From Corythoichthys intestinalis (lineage: Eukaryota > Chordata > Actinopteri > Syngnathiformes > Syngnathidae), in contig NC_080416.1 of the NCBI RefSeq assembly GCF_030265065.1, forward strand, positions 379,501 to 443,500: 64,000 nt of DNA, in the 5' to 3' direction. The notes under the pieces are model-generated. The model had not been told where the DNA came from, searched no databases, and worked only from the letters and a program-made list of their open reading frames with translations. The position numbers and the translations under genes are program-made. Shown piece after piece: positions 1 to 12,605 of the stretch (positions are counted from its first letter, which is position 1; each line of letters starts with the position of its first letter).

Positions 1-382
1 AACTTGACCGCCCAAATCTGCAACAGACGAAGACCCAAACACACCCCTCTTCCTGCCCACGGCCCGCCCCGCGACAGCCTTCAAAAAGACTGAATGTTTA
101 ACTAATCATTATCATTTTTCTCGGGAACCTTTTGTTGACTTGTGATATCGCGACCCTGGAACGAGTCTACCCCCTCGCCTGGGTCTGTTGCTGTTTTGCC
201 TTGCCATTTGATCGCTGTTGACCAATTGTCAAATTGTGTTTCGAAGCCTTTTTTCAGCTTTCAAAATGGTTAAGACCAAGGTGAACGCGGGGAGTTTGGC
301 CTTTTGGCCAGGTTTTCGGGTTTTCGCCCGCCCAGTTCGTTGGAGCCGCGCCAGGGCAAGTCCCTGGCTTGATTCCTGGCAT

Positions 383-385
<3 letters not shown>
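1..385 (+). mobile_element. LTR-like repeat, copy A (partial, cut by window edge)
   Basis: This stretch matches the 3' portion of the LTR-like family seen four more times in the window (from 25326, 29171, 34694 and 61221). Shared landmarks are a block around 130-160, one around 238-262 and a G/C-rich tail near 290-380. It lacks the 5' half because the window begins inside it, and a CA repeat replaces its last bases. It is an old, non-coding fossil copy; no internal retroelement genes are attached. The LTR reading rests on the better copies, which have TG...CA ends and 4-bp target duplications. Confidence 0.5.

Positions 386-424
<39 letters not shown>
384..424. repeat. (CA)n microsatellite
   Basis: An uninterrupted AC/CA dinucleotide tract of about 41 bases. 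It sits where the LTR-like copy A loses similarity to the family. The ORFs that cross it on both strands are artefacts of the repeat. Confidence 0.95.
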
Positions 425-426
<2 letters not shown>

Positions 427-2714
427 CTGCATGAACCATTCAGGTAGAGACGGCGCACTAGAATAGTGGGAAAATACAGCATATCCGCCAGGGGTCGCGT
501 TAACCGAATATTTTCCGTCGTTGACCGCTTTTTTAAAACGGTGACGGAAAAAACTGAAGTCCATCTGTCATTTTGACAGGTTGAAATTCACACCCCAGAC
601 CACAGGGTGGCGAGTGAGCATATTAATTAGCTATTGTCTCTCTTGATGCATGACGTCGCTGGCCCTACTCTGAAAAATGTCATCGAAGTTTCTTCCAAAA
701 GCCCCAAAATGACGATGGTGTTGATAAAAGAGGGACTGCACAAGCGAGCACGCAATTCAAGTCCATGCGTACCAGGAGGAAAGTGTGAGACTGCGTTCAG
801 GCCACAGCAGGTGAACTGTTAATTTCATTGTTCCATATGTAGCCTACCTACTGGGGCCACAGTCAGCTGTTTTTGTCACTGCGGAGAAAAAGTTACATAT
901 TCATCTGCTTGATGTGTGATGGCACGGTGTGGATTCTCCGTTAAGCTTGTTCGGACAGAATGTTAATTTAAAATGAATGAAAACTAAATACTATTGAATA
1001 TGTTGAAGCGGTATGCAATGTTAAGAGTCTTGTTAGCTCAAATTGCTGTGTCCAGCCGCTGTAGCTCTGCTGCTCTCTGTGAACTCTCTATTCAAGCCGG
1101 AACGCGCGCAGCTCTTAAGTGTCTCTGTCACGTGACTGTGTCGTAGCCGCTAACGCGCTCGGCCAAATAGACACACCAGTACGGAAGGTGAATTATGCCA
1201 AACAAAGGGTGACCACAATGTCATTATCATCATTTTAAAAATGTAAGTGACGGGTAAAAATAGATTATGACCGGATTTTTATGACCCTGTCAGTCAAAAT
1301 GACAGACAACGAAAAAGTCTAGCGTAACCTCTGATATCCCCCCCCTTAAATTATTCCTATGTCGCGAGATTTCGATATGTCACAACCCTACCCTAGGCTG
1401 CGGGCGCATGCCTTCAACTTGCTACTTTGAAACCGACAGGCAACACTGAATCCGCAATTATTGAATAAGTCCTGATACAAAAGGGATGGATAGATATCGG
1501 CCAATGCTATATATGCTATATGCATATGCATATACGCATAGGCTAACCCTAACCCTATTTGTTTGACAGAGGAGTAGGACTTCAAACATCGTTTTCAAAG
1601 TAAAAAGAAGATTGAGTGGCAACTTGACAGTCTGCCTTCAGCCTGTAAGAACAATGAACAATGCTAATTGTGCACGAGCGGTGCCAACGTTCTCTTGCCT
1701 CTGCTGCTCCTCTAGCAGTCCGTACTGCTGGAAACTAGACTGCTTTGTGGGACGCCGGTCCTGACCGATTTAGCAGCTCTCGTGTCTACTGACCTGAAAC
1801 TGTTGAATCCATGTCATGACAACGTCAACTATAGGTTGTAGACTGGGTTTTGCTATTTTCTCTTGAGAGGGTGCACTCATGTTGACGTTGTGTTTAACCC
1901 TAGATTGGTAAAAAGACAAAAGTATGAGCAAGGCAACTGCAGCAGAGCCCACCGACTTTCAAATATTGTGGCCATTAGATTTGGGATTGGTTGAATGAAC
2001 TGACAACTTCTGCTTGGTCGAGCGTACCATTTTGGGGTGTGTTTGTGGCAAAATTGATGTCACAGTTACAGATGCCGCATTCTAACGAACATCTTGTAAA
2101 CAAAACAAAAATAACGCAAACATTTACCATAACAACGCATAAACAACGCTTTACCGAAAATCAGAAACGGGCTAACAGCAGTCCCGCTGTATTTTATCGT
2201 CTTAACAAACAAATTGACCCATTCTAAATTAAAAGGTGTCGATTCAATATAAGAGAGTTGAAGCCGTTCTCCAGAGACCCTCACAAAACATTTGCGGACC
2301 CTAACCCACCATTGGAGGTGATCAGACTTCAGTATTCACATTGAATAATTGAGTAGGTGGTTCCACATCGCACGTGGTGTTAGATGCACTTGTTAATATA
2401 ATAGCGTAGGCTAGAATGAAGCTGCGGTTCCCAAGTGGCAGAAGCTGGAAAATGAGCTCGGCCAAGTCAAGGAGACATCGTCGTAAACAGGGCAAAAGCG
2501 AAGTTGTGAGTGGCATGGCAGATGGCACAATTTGTAAATGGGTTGTGGATGCTTGAGCTTTTCTGAGCAGCCTCACAACAACCAAAGAGACCTGGCGAGT
2601 TTGATGGAGAACTAAAAAGATGAGGAAATTGAGCCAGAAGAAAAGTGAGCACATCGTCAAATACTTCAATAAAGTACAACCGACACATGCCTACAAACAA
2701 CCACGCTTTGACAA
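425..2714. other. No gene recognised
   Basis: I see no exon with flanking splice signals and no recognisable protein family here. Short ORFs are below 120 codons and carry no conserved motif. The stretch contains simple AT-rich sequence and probably decayed repeat DNA. Confidence 0.5.
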
Positions 2715-3198
2715 CAGACAGGTTAAGACCGTGGGTCACAGAGAGCTAACTCACGGTTACATGATGAACAATGAGTGGCAAATTAAGAGCGCTGTACTTC
2801 AAACTCGTCCTGTTTATGAAAGTCGATTATCAAATATTGGTGTTGTGCAGTCATGAGCAGACGTGACTTCTGTGGCGTTTGTTAACTTTTTTTAATGCCC
2901 GACAACACCCGTGCGCACACACTAGTTATCATCAAATAGCAACCTCACTGTGCTACCTTAGATCCCCCCAAGTCCCATGCCATTGGCTGCGTGAGCCCAG
3001 AGTGATCATGCGTAGTCCATATACTACAACGATGAATTAAAAACCACCATGACTGAATGGAAGTTAAGCAGGCCAAATCAATCCATACCAGTGACTACAG
3101 ATAATGCTGCAAAAAGGGTTCATTCAGCACCTAATAAATAGGATGGTTTTCTCATGTGGTAAATATACCTGCGAAGAGAGTAATAGCAATCAACATTT

Positions 3199-3779
3199 GC
3201 CACGTTTACATGGAGCCAAATATTCCAATTACAATCGGAATATTTGTTCAAACCGAATAAATGTGTTCCATATAAACACCTCATTCGGAATGAACAGGCC
3301 CAAACCGAATGGAATTTCATTCCGATTCACAGGGGTGGAATATTCCTTTTCCCAAACCGATTAGAAGTCAAATTATATCATGTAAACAGGGAAGCGGAAT
3401 GGTGTCTGGTTGCGTTCTTTCTGCGCATGCTCCGTACTGACGTGGTGACGTCACTTGCAACATGGCTTCCAAGCACGCGCACAGCGCACCCACACAACTT
3501 TTTAAATGAACGGCGTATCATTCTGAAGTTTTGTTTCCACTCGAAAAGTTAAAACAGCAGCTGATCTGACGATCGATCTCCATGTTTTGCAACGTGACGC
3601 TTTGTTTTGATTAATCTGCGCATGTCAGACGGCAGTTGTCAAACGTCCTTTCGGAATAAAGGCAGTCACATGTAAACGCTGGATCGGAATAAATGAAGTG
3701 ACATGTAAACAGCTGATGTGAAATTTCCACTCGGAATGATTTGAATCGGTATGAATAAAAGTCAGCATGTAAACGTGGC
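3199..3779. mobile_element. MITE with 14-bp terminal inverted repeats
   Basis: The ends are GCCACGTTTACATG and its reverse complement CATGTAAACGTGGC. Comparison with the related copy at 26750-26900 shows that this segment interrupts otherwise continuous hAT sequence, so it inserted later. It is non-coding and rich in GGAAT/ATTCC motifs. The superfamily is not clear because no convincing target duplication was found. Confidence 0.65.
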
Positions 3780-3900
3780 TACTGTACCCCGCCTCGCTTT
3801 ACAAACGGTAAAGATTGTTCTCAGTACTTTTATACAAAATTTCTTCAGATCACTAAGAAGTAAGCACATAAATACTATGCACTGTAATGTATGTTTATAT

Positions 3901-5086
3901 CAGTGCTTCTCAATTATTTTCTGTTATGCCCCCCCCCAAGGAAGACGTAAATGTTTCGCGCCCCCCCAAACTCTGCAGCCACTGTAAATAGTATCATTTG
4001 TCTATAATATTACTATTATAAGTACACCTCTGCCTCACATTGTATCCTTTTTTTCTATTAGAGAAAATAACAGAGATCAACTTATAATGTATAACTTTAT
4101 TAACATTGTTTTGTTTGTAACAGAAAAGACTTAACGCGCATCGATTTGCCTGAATTAAAAAAAAAAAAAAAAGTCACATCCAAACTGTAAAAATACACTC
4201 AAGATACATTTTTGACCATTTGATACTGAAAAATAAAATCAGTAAATAATAACACATTCAAATTGATTAGAAACATTAACTCATGAGGACAATATGCCCA
4301 AAAATTTGACCAAAAAAACAAAACTGAATAGAAGAGAAAAAAAAAAGTGTCTTTGGACAGAACGACAGTTTTTATTTTGGCTGCCTCCAGTATCACCTCC
4401 AGTTTGCAATGATGTGGTGTTATTTTGCACTGAGCATGCTAACGGTGCTCACTGGTTTACTGATATAACACTGACAAAGCGGGACGATTGTTGGACATAT
4501 TCGGCACGTTTTCGCTGAAAACAACCAAGCGGCTTATCAATGAGATTGGGGTCTAATGTCTTTAAGTGGCGTCTTAATTGATTTGGCTTCCGGCTGTCCG
4601 CTAGAATCATTTTTAGACACAGTAAACAGTGGTCTTTCCTCGTCTACCACTGTATTAAATGTCAAAGCCAAAAGGCAAACGGCCCGAAAAAAGCGCATTC
4701 TCAGCGGCCGAGGTAGAACCGTAGGTGAGGGCGGTCGTCGTGACGATCCCAAGCCGAAAATGGCACATCTCGGGCGGACACGTGAGAACCGGAGAAGACA
4801 GCGGGCCGCTGCGTGAGTCCGGCCGGAAGACGACTTTCGAAAACGGCGCACAGCTCTCCAGCTCTTCATGAGTCTCTTCCGTGTGCTCTTGCTCACTTCA
4901 AAAATAGTGCACGCACTTTGAAAATGAGAGCGCCACTGCCACACACTGAGTGGATGCGAAAGTACACTTTATTCTTGTACGGCAATAAAAAGAAAAATAA
5001 GCATGTTCCCTGAGGTCACACGCGCTACCCCTGGCATCGCTCTGCGCCCCCCTGGGGGGGTGCGCCCCACTATTTGAGAAGTACTG
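3901..5086. mobile_element. hAT-type non-autonomous element
   Basis: The ends are near-inverted repeats: CAGTGCTTCTCAATTA at the left and the inverse of a TTTGAGAAGTACTG end at the right, each next to a C- or G-run. An exact 8-bp direct repeat GTTTATAT flanks the element (3893-3900 and 5087-5094), as expected for hAT. About 1.19 kb, with no transposase recognised. It is nested in the older hAT remnant. Confidence 0.85.
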
Positions 5087-5249
5087 GTTTATATGATGGC
5101 ATTGCTGTTTTTGCTTGTTAGCAAAATTTTTTAAAAAACATAAAAAAAAAAACACTTGTATTTTTTGCTCCAGAGCAATAAATGTATTAAATCGTATTGA
5201 AAATCGTACCGAACTGTGACTTGACTGTATCGTTGCATCCCTAATTTAC

Positions 5250-5560
5250 ATTGTAAATTCTCACTGAAGGCAATAAAAGTATTGTGAGGGATTATGTACT
5301 TGGCAAAAAAAGGTGAAATAACTAAAGATGTATAATATTGTAGTATTTTCAAAGTAACCAACCATTGCTCTGATTACTTTTTTTGCACATTCTTGCCATT
5401 CTCTTGATGAGCTTCAAGAAGGACTCACCTAAAATGGTTTTTGACTTCACAGATATGCCTTTTCAGGGTTAATTAGTGGAATTTATTGCTTTATCAATGG
5501 GACTGGGACCCTCATTTGTGTTGCATTGAATGAGGTGTGTCCAAACTTTTGGCCTGTACT
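5250..5560. mobile_element. Tc1-like terminal fragment
   Basis: The run through 'gatgagcttcaagaagg', 'agggttaattagtggaat' and 'gtgtccaaacttttggcc' is the terminal region characteristic of fish Tc1 elements. Only one end is present, so it is a solo fragment. Confidence 0.6.
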
Positions 5561-6909
5561 GTATGTATGTATGTTATGAATAATTTTGGGATATACAGTA
5601 TGTGTGCATGTGAGCCTGACCCAGATATCACTGAAGATGTGTCCAGATGAGTCAGGTATATTATCTGTCTTTGTAAGCTGTTTGTGAAGTTTTGTGTTCG
5701 TACGCTACGTTCACTTACATCTTGTGTTTTTAAAACCTAGTGACGCCCCTGGTGCGACATACGCTTGCATGGAGGTCAAGTAGCTTAGGTTGTGTCCATT
5801 AATGCGGTAACCGGTAACTGAGACTTTTTAATACGGTGCGCCTTATGACGGCGGAAATACAATAGTCTTTACTTTATTACATGGATTTCAATCGTCTTTA
5901 TAAAATGTTAAATATTGGATTCTCTAAGTATGTTTAAATGGTCAAAAAATAACACAAGAAAAAAGTAGGCCAGGGTAGTTTTTCAATAAAGACTTCTGGG
6001 ATGCAATGGATAAATACAAAATAGAATCACAGCTCCCCAAAATGGGATATTGGGACACTGATATCGTTATCACACTTAGAGGATTTGGTTAAACCCTTAG
6101 CCAGTTGCAACAACGTTTCCTTTTCAAGAAGCAGAAATTTGACCACAGGCCTCCTCGGATGAACTTTTTCGGCTTGTAAACATTTCCATTTATGCTTTGG
6201 CGTATCAAATGTGGTGAATTGACTCTGACGGCACGGGTTCACCGGGAAGGCGGTTGCCATGCCCGAGGGTGGTAAGAAAACCTACATATTGCGCACCCTA
6301 CCAATTCGGTAACTACGATGCAGAATCTGTCGGCGGAAAGCGCGTGATTGGTGTGAAGCGTCGTGACAAGTAGAGGGAAAGGATTGCGCTAGACTTGGAG
6401 GTTCCTGTCTCCGGGAAGGAAAAGCGCTGTACGGCTCTCATTGGCACAGCCTCCGAGATCCTGGGGGGTCGCGGGGAGTGCAGTGTGGGGGTTTTGTTAG
6501 TGGGGGATGGAGGGGGAAATGGGGTTAAAATAGCATCGGGATGGGGGGAAAGAAAGAAGGCACGTGTTTTTGTTTTTTTTGTTCAACCCCCTTGCTATAA
6601 ATTCGCTATATAGTCAACTTTAAAAAAATATATATTTCCCATTCAAAGCTCCAGGTTACATGCAAATATAAAGTTTGAGCTTTTAATTGTTTTTTTTTTC
6701 TTTCAAGACAGAGCTATACAGAGGAAACTTCGCCCGTTTGATCTTATTATGAAGTATGCTCAAAACTGTTAGCTCCTTTAGATCAGGGCTAAAAACGCTT
6801 TTGTTTAGCACAGCATATCCATAACTGTCTATATATTTCAAGCTATTTTCTTTCTATTCCTCTAGTGGGTTATCTCCATTGCTGATTTCAATTATTATTA
6901 GTAGTAGTA
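5561..6909. other. No gene recognised
   Basis: No exon with splice signals or protein similarity was recognised. The segment includes a G-rich stretch near 6460-6560 and several poly-T runs. Confidence 0.5.
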
Positions 6910-8266
6910 CAGTCGGGCAAATAAGTATTTAGTCAACCACTAATTGTGCAAGTTCTCCCACTTGAAAATATTAGAGAGGCCTGTAATTGTCAACATGGGT
7001 AAACCTCAACCATGAGAGACAGAATGTGGGGGAAAAAAAGCCAGAAAATCACATTGTTTGATTTTGAAAGAATTTATTTGCAAATCATGGTGGAAAATAA
7101 GTATTTGGTCAATACCAATCTCGATACTTTGTTATGTACCCTTTGTTGGCAATAACGGAGGCCAAATGTTTTCTGTAACTCTTCACAAGCTTTACACACA
7201 TTGACCCGTTCCTCCATGCAGATCTCCTCTAGAGCACTGATGTTTTGGGGCTGTCGTTGGGCAACACGGACTTTCAACTCCCTCCTCACCCCGTTGCGTC
7301 AAAATGATAACAAGAACGGTGAGCAAAAAAAACCAGAACCACACGGGGGGACCTAGTGAATGACCTACAGAGAGCTGGGACCACAGTAACAAAGGCTACT
7401 ATCAGTAACACAATGCGCCGCCAGGGACTCAAATCCTGCACTGCCAAACGTGTCCCCAGTACACATCCAGGCCCATTTGCGGTTCGCCAGAGAGCATTTG
7501 GATGATCCAGAAGAGGACTGGGAGAATGTGTAAAAATAGAACTTTTTGGTTCTCGTGTTTGGAGGAAAAAGAATACTGAATTGCACCATACCCACTGTGA
7601 AGCAAGGGGGTGGAAACATCATGCTTTGGGGCTGTTTTTCTGCAAATGGACCAGGACGACTGATCTGTGTAAAGGAAATAACGAATGGGGCCATGTAGCG
7701 ACAGATTTTGAGTGAAAATCTCCTTCCGTCAGCAAGGGCATTGAAGATGAAACGTGGCTGGGTCTTTCAGCATGACAATGATCCTAAACACACAGCCAGG
7801 GCAACAAAGGAGTACCTTCGTAAGAAGCATTTTAAGGTCCTGGAGTGGCCTAGCCAGTCTCCAGAGCTCAACCCCATAGAAAATCTGTGGAGGGAGTTGA
7901 AAGTCCTCGTTGCCCAACGACAGCCCCAAAACATCACTGCTCTAGAGGAGATCTGCATGGAGGAATGGGCCAAAATACCAGTGTGTGAAAAGCTTGGGAA
8001 GAGTTAAAGAAAACGTTTGGCCTCCAACAAAGGGTACATAACAAAGTATTGAGATTGGTATTGACCAAATACTTATTTTCCACCATGATTTGCAAATAAA
8101 TTCTTTCAAAATCAAACAATGTGATTTTCAGTTTTTTTTTTTTGTTCCACATTCTGTCTCTCACGGTTGAGGTTTACACATGTTGACAATTTCAGGCCTC
8201 TCTAATATTTTCAAGTGGGAGAACTTGCACAATTAGTGGTTGACTAAATACTTATTTTCCCCACTG
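6910..8266 (+). mobile_element. Tc1/mariner transposon with about 380-bp inverted ends (internally rearranged)
   Basis: The element begins CAGTCGGGCAAATAAG and ends with the inverse of a similar terminus, with TA target duplications at 6908-6909 and 8267-8268. The plus strand from about 7747 encodes the C-terminal part of a Tc1 transposase: [10 protein letters not shown] carries the second catalytic Asp and [15 protein letters not shown] the Glu of a DD34E triad. Remnants of an upstream transposase segment lie at 7330-7500. The left 380 bp is an inverted copy of the right 380 bp, including the end of the transposase gene, so the left arm reads the same protein tail on the minus strand. It is inactive, with no full ORF. 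Confidence 0.85.
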
Positions 8267-11200
8267 TACGTAGTATTTTTTTTAAAAATTCAATTCGTGA
8301 TTAAATGCGATTTTTATGTATAATTTTATTTCCTGTTTAAATTGTCTCTGTTTTTGACGTTCTATTGATTTAATGTGATTATTATGATCTTCATGTGATG
8401 TAAAGCACTTTGAATTGCTTTGTGTTGAATTGTGCTATATAAATAAATTTGCCTTGCCTCGCCTTATTCTTTCAGAGCACACCCTGCGTATGACCGAAGG
8501 TCACTTTAAAGTGAAGCCATATACTGTAATGCAGTTTAATGACGACGATTCCATCATAACAACAAGGGCACACATGCAGTATTTTACTGTATGTGCTGAA
8601 TAGGATGGACGGACTGCTAAAGCAGTGTTTTCTTGACTCTGCACTCAGACGAGGTTCTGAGAACCGCTGATTAACCTTGACGCAATCACCGCCTACTTCG
8701 CTCGTCAATGGAAATAACAAGAACAGCAATTTTACCGTAAGGGCCAATCAGAGTCCAAACATAATAGTTGCTGATTTGCGCTGACCTTAGCTCATCGTGT
8801 CTAAAAAAAATGACACACCCAATCAGTGGTGAGAAGGACAAAGTAAACAGAGCGCTCGGTCAACGTGTGCTTACAATTGAAGGCTGTGCACCTTCATATT
8901 GAAATATCATATTTACACACACACACGATATTAGTGCTGTGGGATTAAAATTTTGGTCACGATTGATCACATTTTTTTAAGGCAAAAATGATGTTAGTTT
9001 CAAATTACGCCTGTTGGATGAATCGATTTTGAAATAAAACCAAATTTTCTGTTTAAAACAATGTCAAATAGGTTCAAATCGGTACGTTCGATTTTTAAAA
9101 CCGCAGCGTTTTGGTTTATCCAAACTGCCGCAGTTTCCCCTGCATTTCCGCTTCCTCCCAGGAGAGCACACCATCTTAAACAACAAGAACAACTTTTGCA
9201 CAATTAACTTTGGACACAAATTGCGTAAAAGTGAACAATCTACCAAGACGTGCTCGTAACAATAAGTCCAATCAGTGATTCTGAAACGGGATAACAGATG
9301 GTGAATGTGCATTATGAGATGAACATCATCAATCCGTTATAAGAATAGAAAAAACTGACTTTTGCAAGTGTTTTATGTGGTGCATGTTACGACGACGCTT
9401 TAAATCTGGTTGTACTCTGTACAATGTAGCCTACACGATTTTCTATTCCATTCTAAAATATCATTATTTTTATTTTGGAGTCTAAAAGAACTTTGGAGTC
9501 CAGATCCACTGTGGATACTTGAGCTGCAATTAACAATTACTTTAAACGTAAATGAGTTGTTCGACTATTTGTTACAACTTCTGTCGTTGGTATATATGTC
9601 ATGCTATTATCTGCGTTGCGTTACGTCAACATCAATCACACCCCAGCATGGACTTGGAGGTGTCAGGGAGAAATATGATTTTAGATACTGTACCTCCATG
9701 AAGAAACGAAGAAGAAGCATGAAACGCGCTATTTCGTTTAGCTATTCTTTACCTTTGTAAACACAACTTATAGTTGAGGAAAGTCTTTTTCATAAACTAA
9801 TAATAGTTAATAGTCAAATAATTTCATACTTCCATCGTAATTAATAGCCACGTTAAAACAGTAGGTTACAATCCAACAATTGGGATTTAAAAGTATGATA
9901 TGATATAATGATGTGATTGCTAGTTTTTGTGTCACATGTACACACTGGACGGGTCCCTAGCCAATCGCTAGGCCCCATTTAATTCCACGCGGTCAAATCA
10001 ACCAATCATAACCAAGAACACACGGTAGTTCCTGTCTTGGTCTTTTACCCAAAATGCACTACGGTACGCTGTAGTTTAAATAGTCATATATTGACATCCC
10101 ATCTAATGCTCTTTTTGTTGTTATTTGTATTATATAATTTGGTCAATGCTTCTTTGGATTGAGTTACTGGTTGCGAAATTTTACTACTGTTTGGCACCAT
10201 GATAGAGAAACGTAGTACCAATGTATAATAATGCAATCTGCGAGGGAAATGGTTAAAAGGGCTTCAACAACTGAATGTTTCAAACAATATTCTGTCAAGA
10301 ATGTTGTTTGCGGAATCTAAATCAAGAGATTTCGGAAGCATAATTTTTACGAATGGGACAGCTGTTACCTGCAGTTACAGCATCCCGCATTATTGTGAAA
10401 ATAAACACTTATTGATCGAGCTCACTCTGATCTAATATTTCGACGTTTGGTCTGTCAACACTAAAGCGGTACGCAACGGAACAGTATTTTGGCAACTGCA
10501 TATAAACTTTTGATTCAAAACGAATAATAAGATGTATGTTAGTAACACTTATGAGGAATTTCCCCACTTGCAGCCAACTGTACCGGTGTCAGTTCATGAT
10601 TTACTGTAAGACGCCATCTAGAGGTCAAAATGTAAAATTGCTTGTTGGTATTATAAATGTGTCTGTTATTTTGTGGTAGTGCTTGGAAATAAACAAGGAA
10701 ATAAATAAATAATTAAGGATAAAATGTCTACCCTACGTGAGCAGATGATGTCATTTTGCACTTTCTGTGACGCAAACATCAGTCACATGGTATGGTGAGA
10801 AGGTAGGTTTGAACGTCATTGTTTACGTCATCGAACCACGCATCACTTTGCGACTGACCCACTTTGGAGTCTGCTCATTTCACACCCATCCCTACTGTTT
10901 ATGACTCATATATATTAAAAGAAAAAGAAAAAAACCATTTAACAATGCAGATTTAAATTATTCTTGCACGAAATGGTTCAGTTGTAATCCTGAAGTATAA
11001 TTGGTATATAGTACACATGCAAATATTCTTTGTTGCATACGTATACTTTTGCAACAATAGTTCCCAACAAGAAACTGTCCATTTTGAATTGCGTTGTTGC
11101 GTTACAAACGTTCTGAAAGAAAAGTTTCGTCCAACACATTTGTGGATATGATCATTTTGGCCAATGAACTCTTATGCATAGCAGCAAAACTCCTCCTGCA

Positions 11201-11335
11201 TTTAGCATTGTTGGGAAACAGAACGCAGATTTAATAAGCACACGGAAATCTATATGAAGCCACATTCCACCTGTTGGACCTTCATTCAACTTCCGTGCTG
11301 CTCATCCTCACATGGGTCATTGTTGGAACTTCATA
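8267..11335. other. No gene recognised
   Basis: About 3 kb without a supportable exon. Short ORFs (for example 9410-9760, 116 codons) have no family match that I can see. Some of it resembles decayed DNA-transposon sequence (around 8930-9060), but boundaries cannot be drawn. Confidence 0.5.
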
Positions 11336-12372
11336 TTTAGGGTCCGAGCACCAACAGGCGCAAAGGCCCTATTGTTTTTGCAAAGGATTATTATTCCTTC
11401 TTCAAGGCAAATGAGAATAGTCCATTTGAAGGCCCAAACATATTTGAAAACTCACCAAAATTTGCATACATGCGGCTTCTCGTAAATTTTGATAATTTTG
11501 CAACACTGACAAAAAAAAAAAAAAAAAACATGACAAAATGGCTCAGTGGCACCCCCTTGAATTAAAAAAAAAAAGGCCTCTCCATTTAGGTTTTTTGTCA
11601 ACGTAGAGCGATGAAATTTGGGGAGTTGATACATTGTGCAAAACTGCTTCAAAAAGTCTCTTGCACCCATTTACCGAACCCAGCGGGAAATCAGGTATTT
11701 TGGATTGAATGTTAAAAAAAAAAAAATGCAATTTTTGTCAAAAACCAGCGTGCACGTTTGAGACCATTGCGCCGAGGCAGTTAGTTGGATCCTCCTCAAA
11801 ATTGGTGAGACTGTTCATGAGACATATGATATGTTAACTTATCAAAATGGTGAGTTTTTATTCACGGGCCTGACCTGTGCGGGGTACCAAAGTCAGGCGT
11901 TTTTTTTTTTTTTTTTTGGCAACACGCCAATTCAGTAAATGACTAATAACCTCCTGACACAAGATGCAATCTTTTTCATATCTGGCATGCATGTGAGGTA
12001 TGCAAGCATGAAAATGACTGCATGGAAATATTACCCATTAGATGTAGCGCCTCCTAGTGGGAACAGGAAACGCCCTTTCTTACGAGAAAGGCTCCTCCTC
12101 CTCGGGGGAAAAAAAATCAATTGACCTCAAACTTGCATCACAGGACATGTCAGGACAATCACAGAACAATCAGAAATGTGTTCAGGGATCTGTTTTTGTT
12201 GAAGTGGCAGGGTCCAAATCTTCTTTCGTCTTCCTTCATGTCAAATGAAAAAGGCCAATTATAACATGCTCGAAAACTCACCAAATTTTGCAAATACATA
12301 TGGAGTGCGATGAAATTTGGGGAGTCTATACGTTGTGCGAGGGCCCGTTCAGTCCTGCTTGCAGGCCTAGTT
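11336..12372. repeat. Unclassified teleost interspersed repeat
   Basis: The segment runs from a 'gggtccgagcaccaacagg' start to a 'cctgcttgcaggcctag' end, and repeats the phrase 'gaaaactcaccaaa' twice about 830 bp apart. This arrangement is familiar from many fish genomes as a dispersed non-coding repeat. I see no TIR, LTR or coding domain, so I do not assign a class. Confidence 0.5.
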
Positions 12373-12605
12373 CAATTTTGCATTTTAGCATGATTTGGAG
12401 ATTATATAAAGTCTCTTGGATGAACATTTAATACCACACACACAAGGACTTTAAAAAAAAAAAAAAAAACTTTTTCATTTTGTACTCAAAATAGTGTGCC
12501 CGCCCCCACAACTTCTACTTGAATATGAACAAATAGCCCAATGTCCTTTGTTCAAGGAAATACTCAAAACTTCAACAGGCTGTTAGGAAGCAACTACATC
12601 CAGGT

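Larger units (their letters stand above)
2715..5242 (+). mobile_element. Decayed hAT (ZBED-type) transposon with later insertions
   Basis: Blocks at about 2715-3195, 3780-3892 and 5095-5242 match, in inverse orientation, the hAT material at 26594-27400. The forward frame from 3049 reads [15 protein letters not shown], then DNAA, which matches the minus-strand fragment ending at 27022. Both look like the DNA-binding/RNase-H region of BED-finger hAT transposases. The right end finishes in a GATGCAACGATACAG-type terminus in reverse complement. Two later elements (3199-3779 and 3901-5086) split it. The left boundary is uncertain. Confidence 0.5.

Noticed and set aside
229-564. ORFs across the CA repeat near the left edge
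   Set aside because: They consist largely of CVCV or HTHT repeats produced by the dinucleotide tract.
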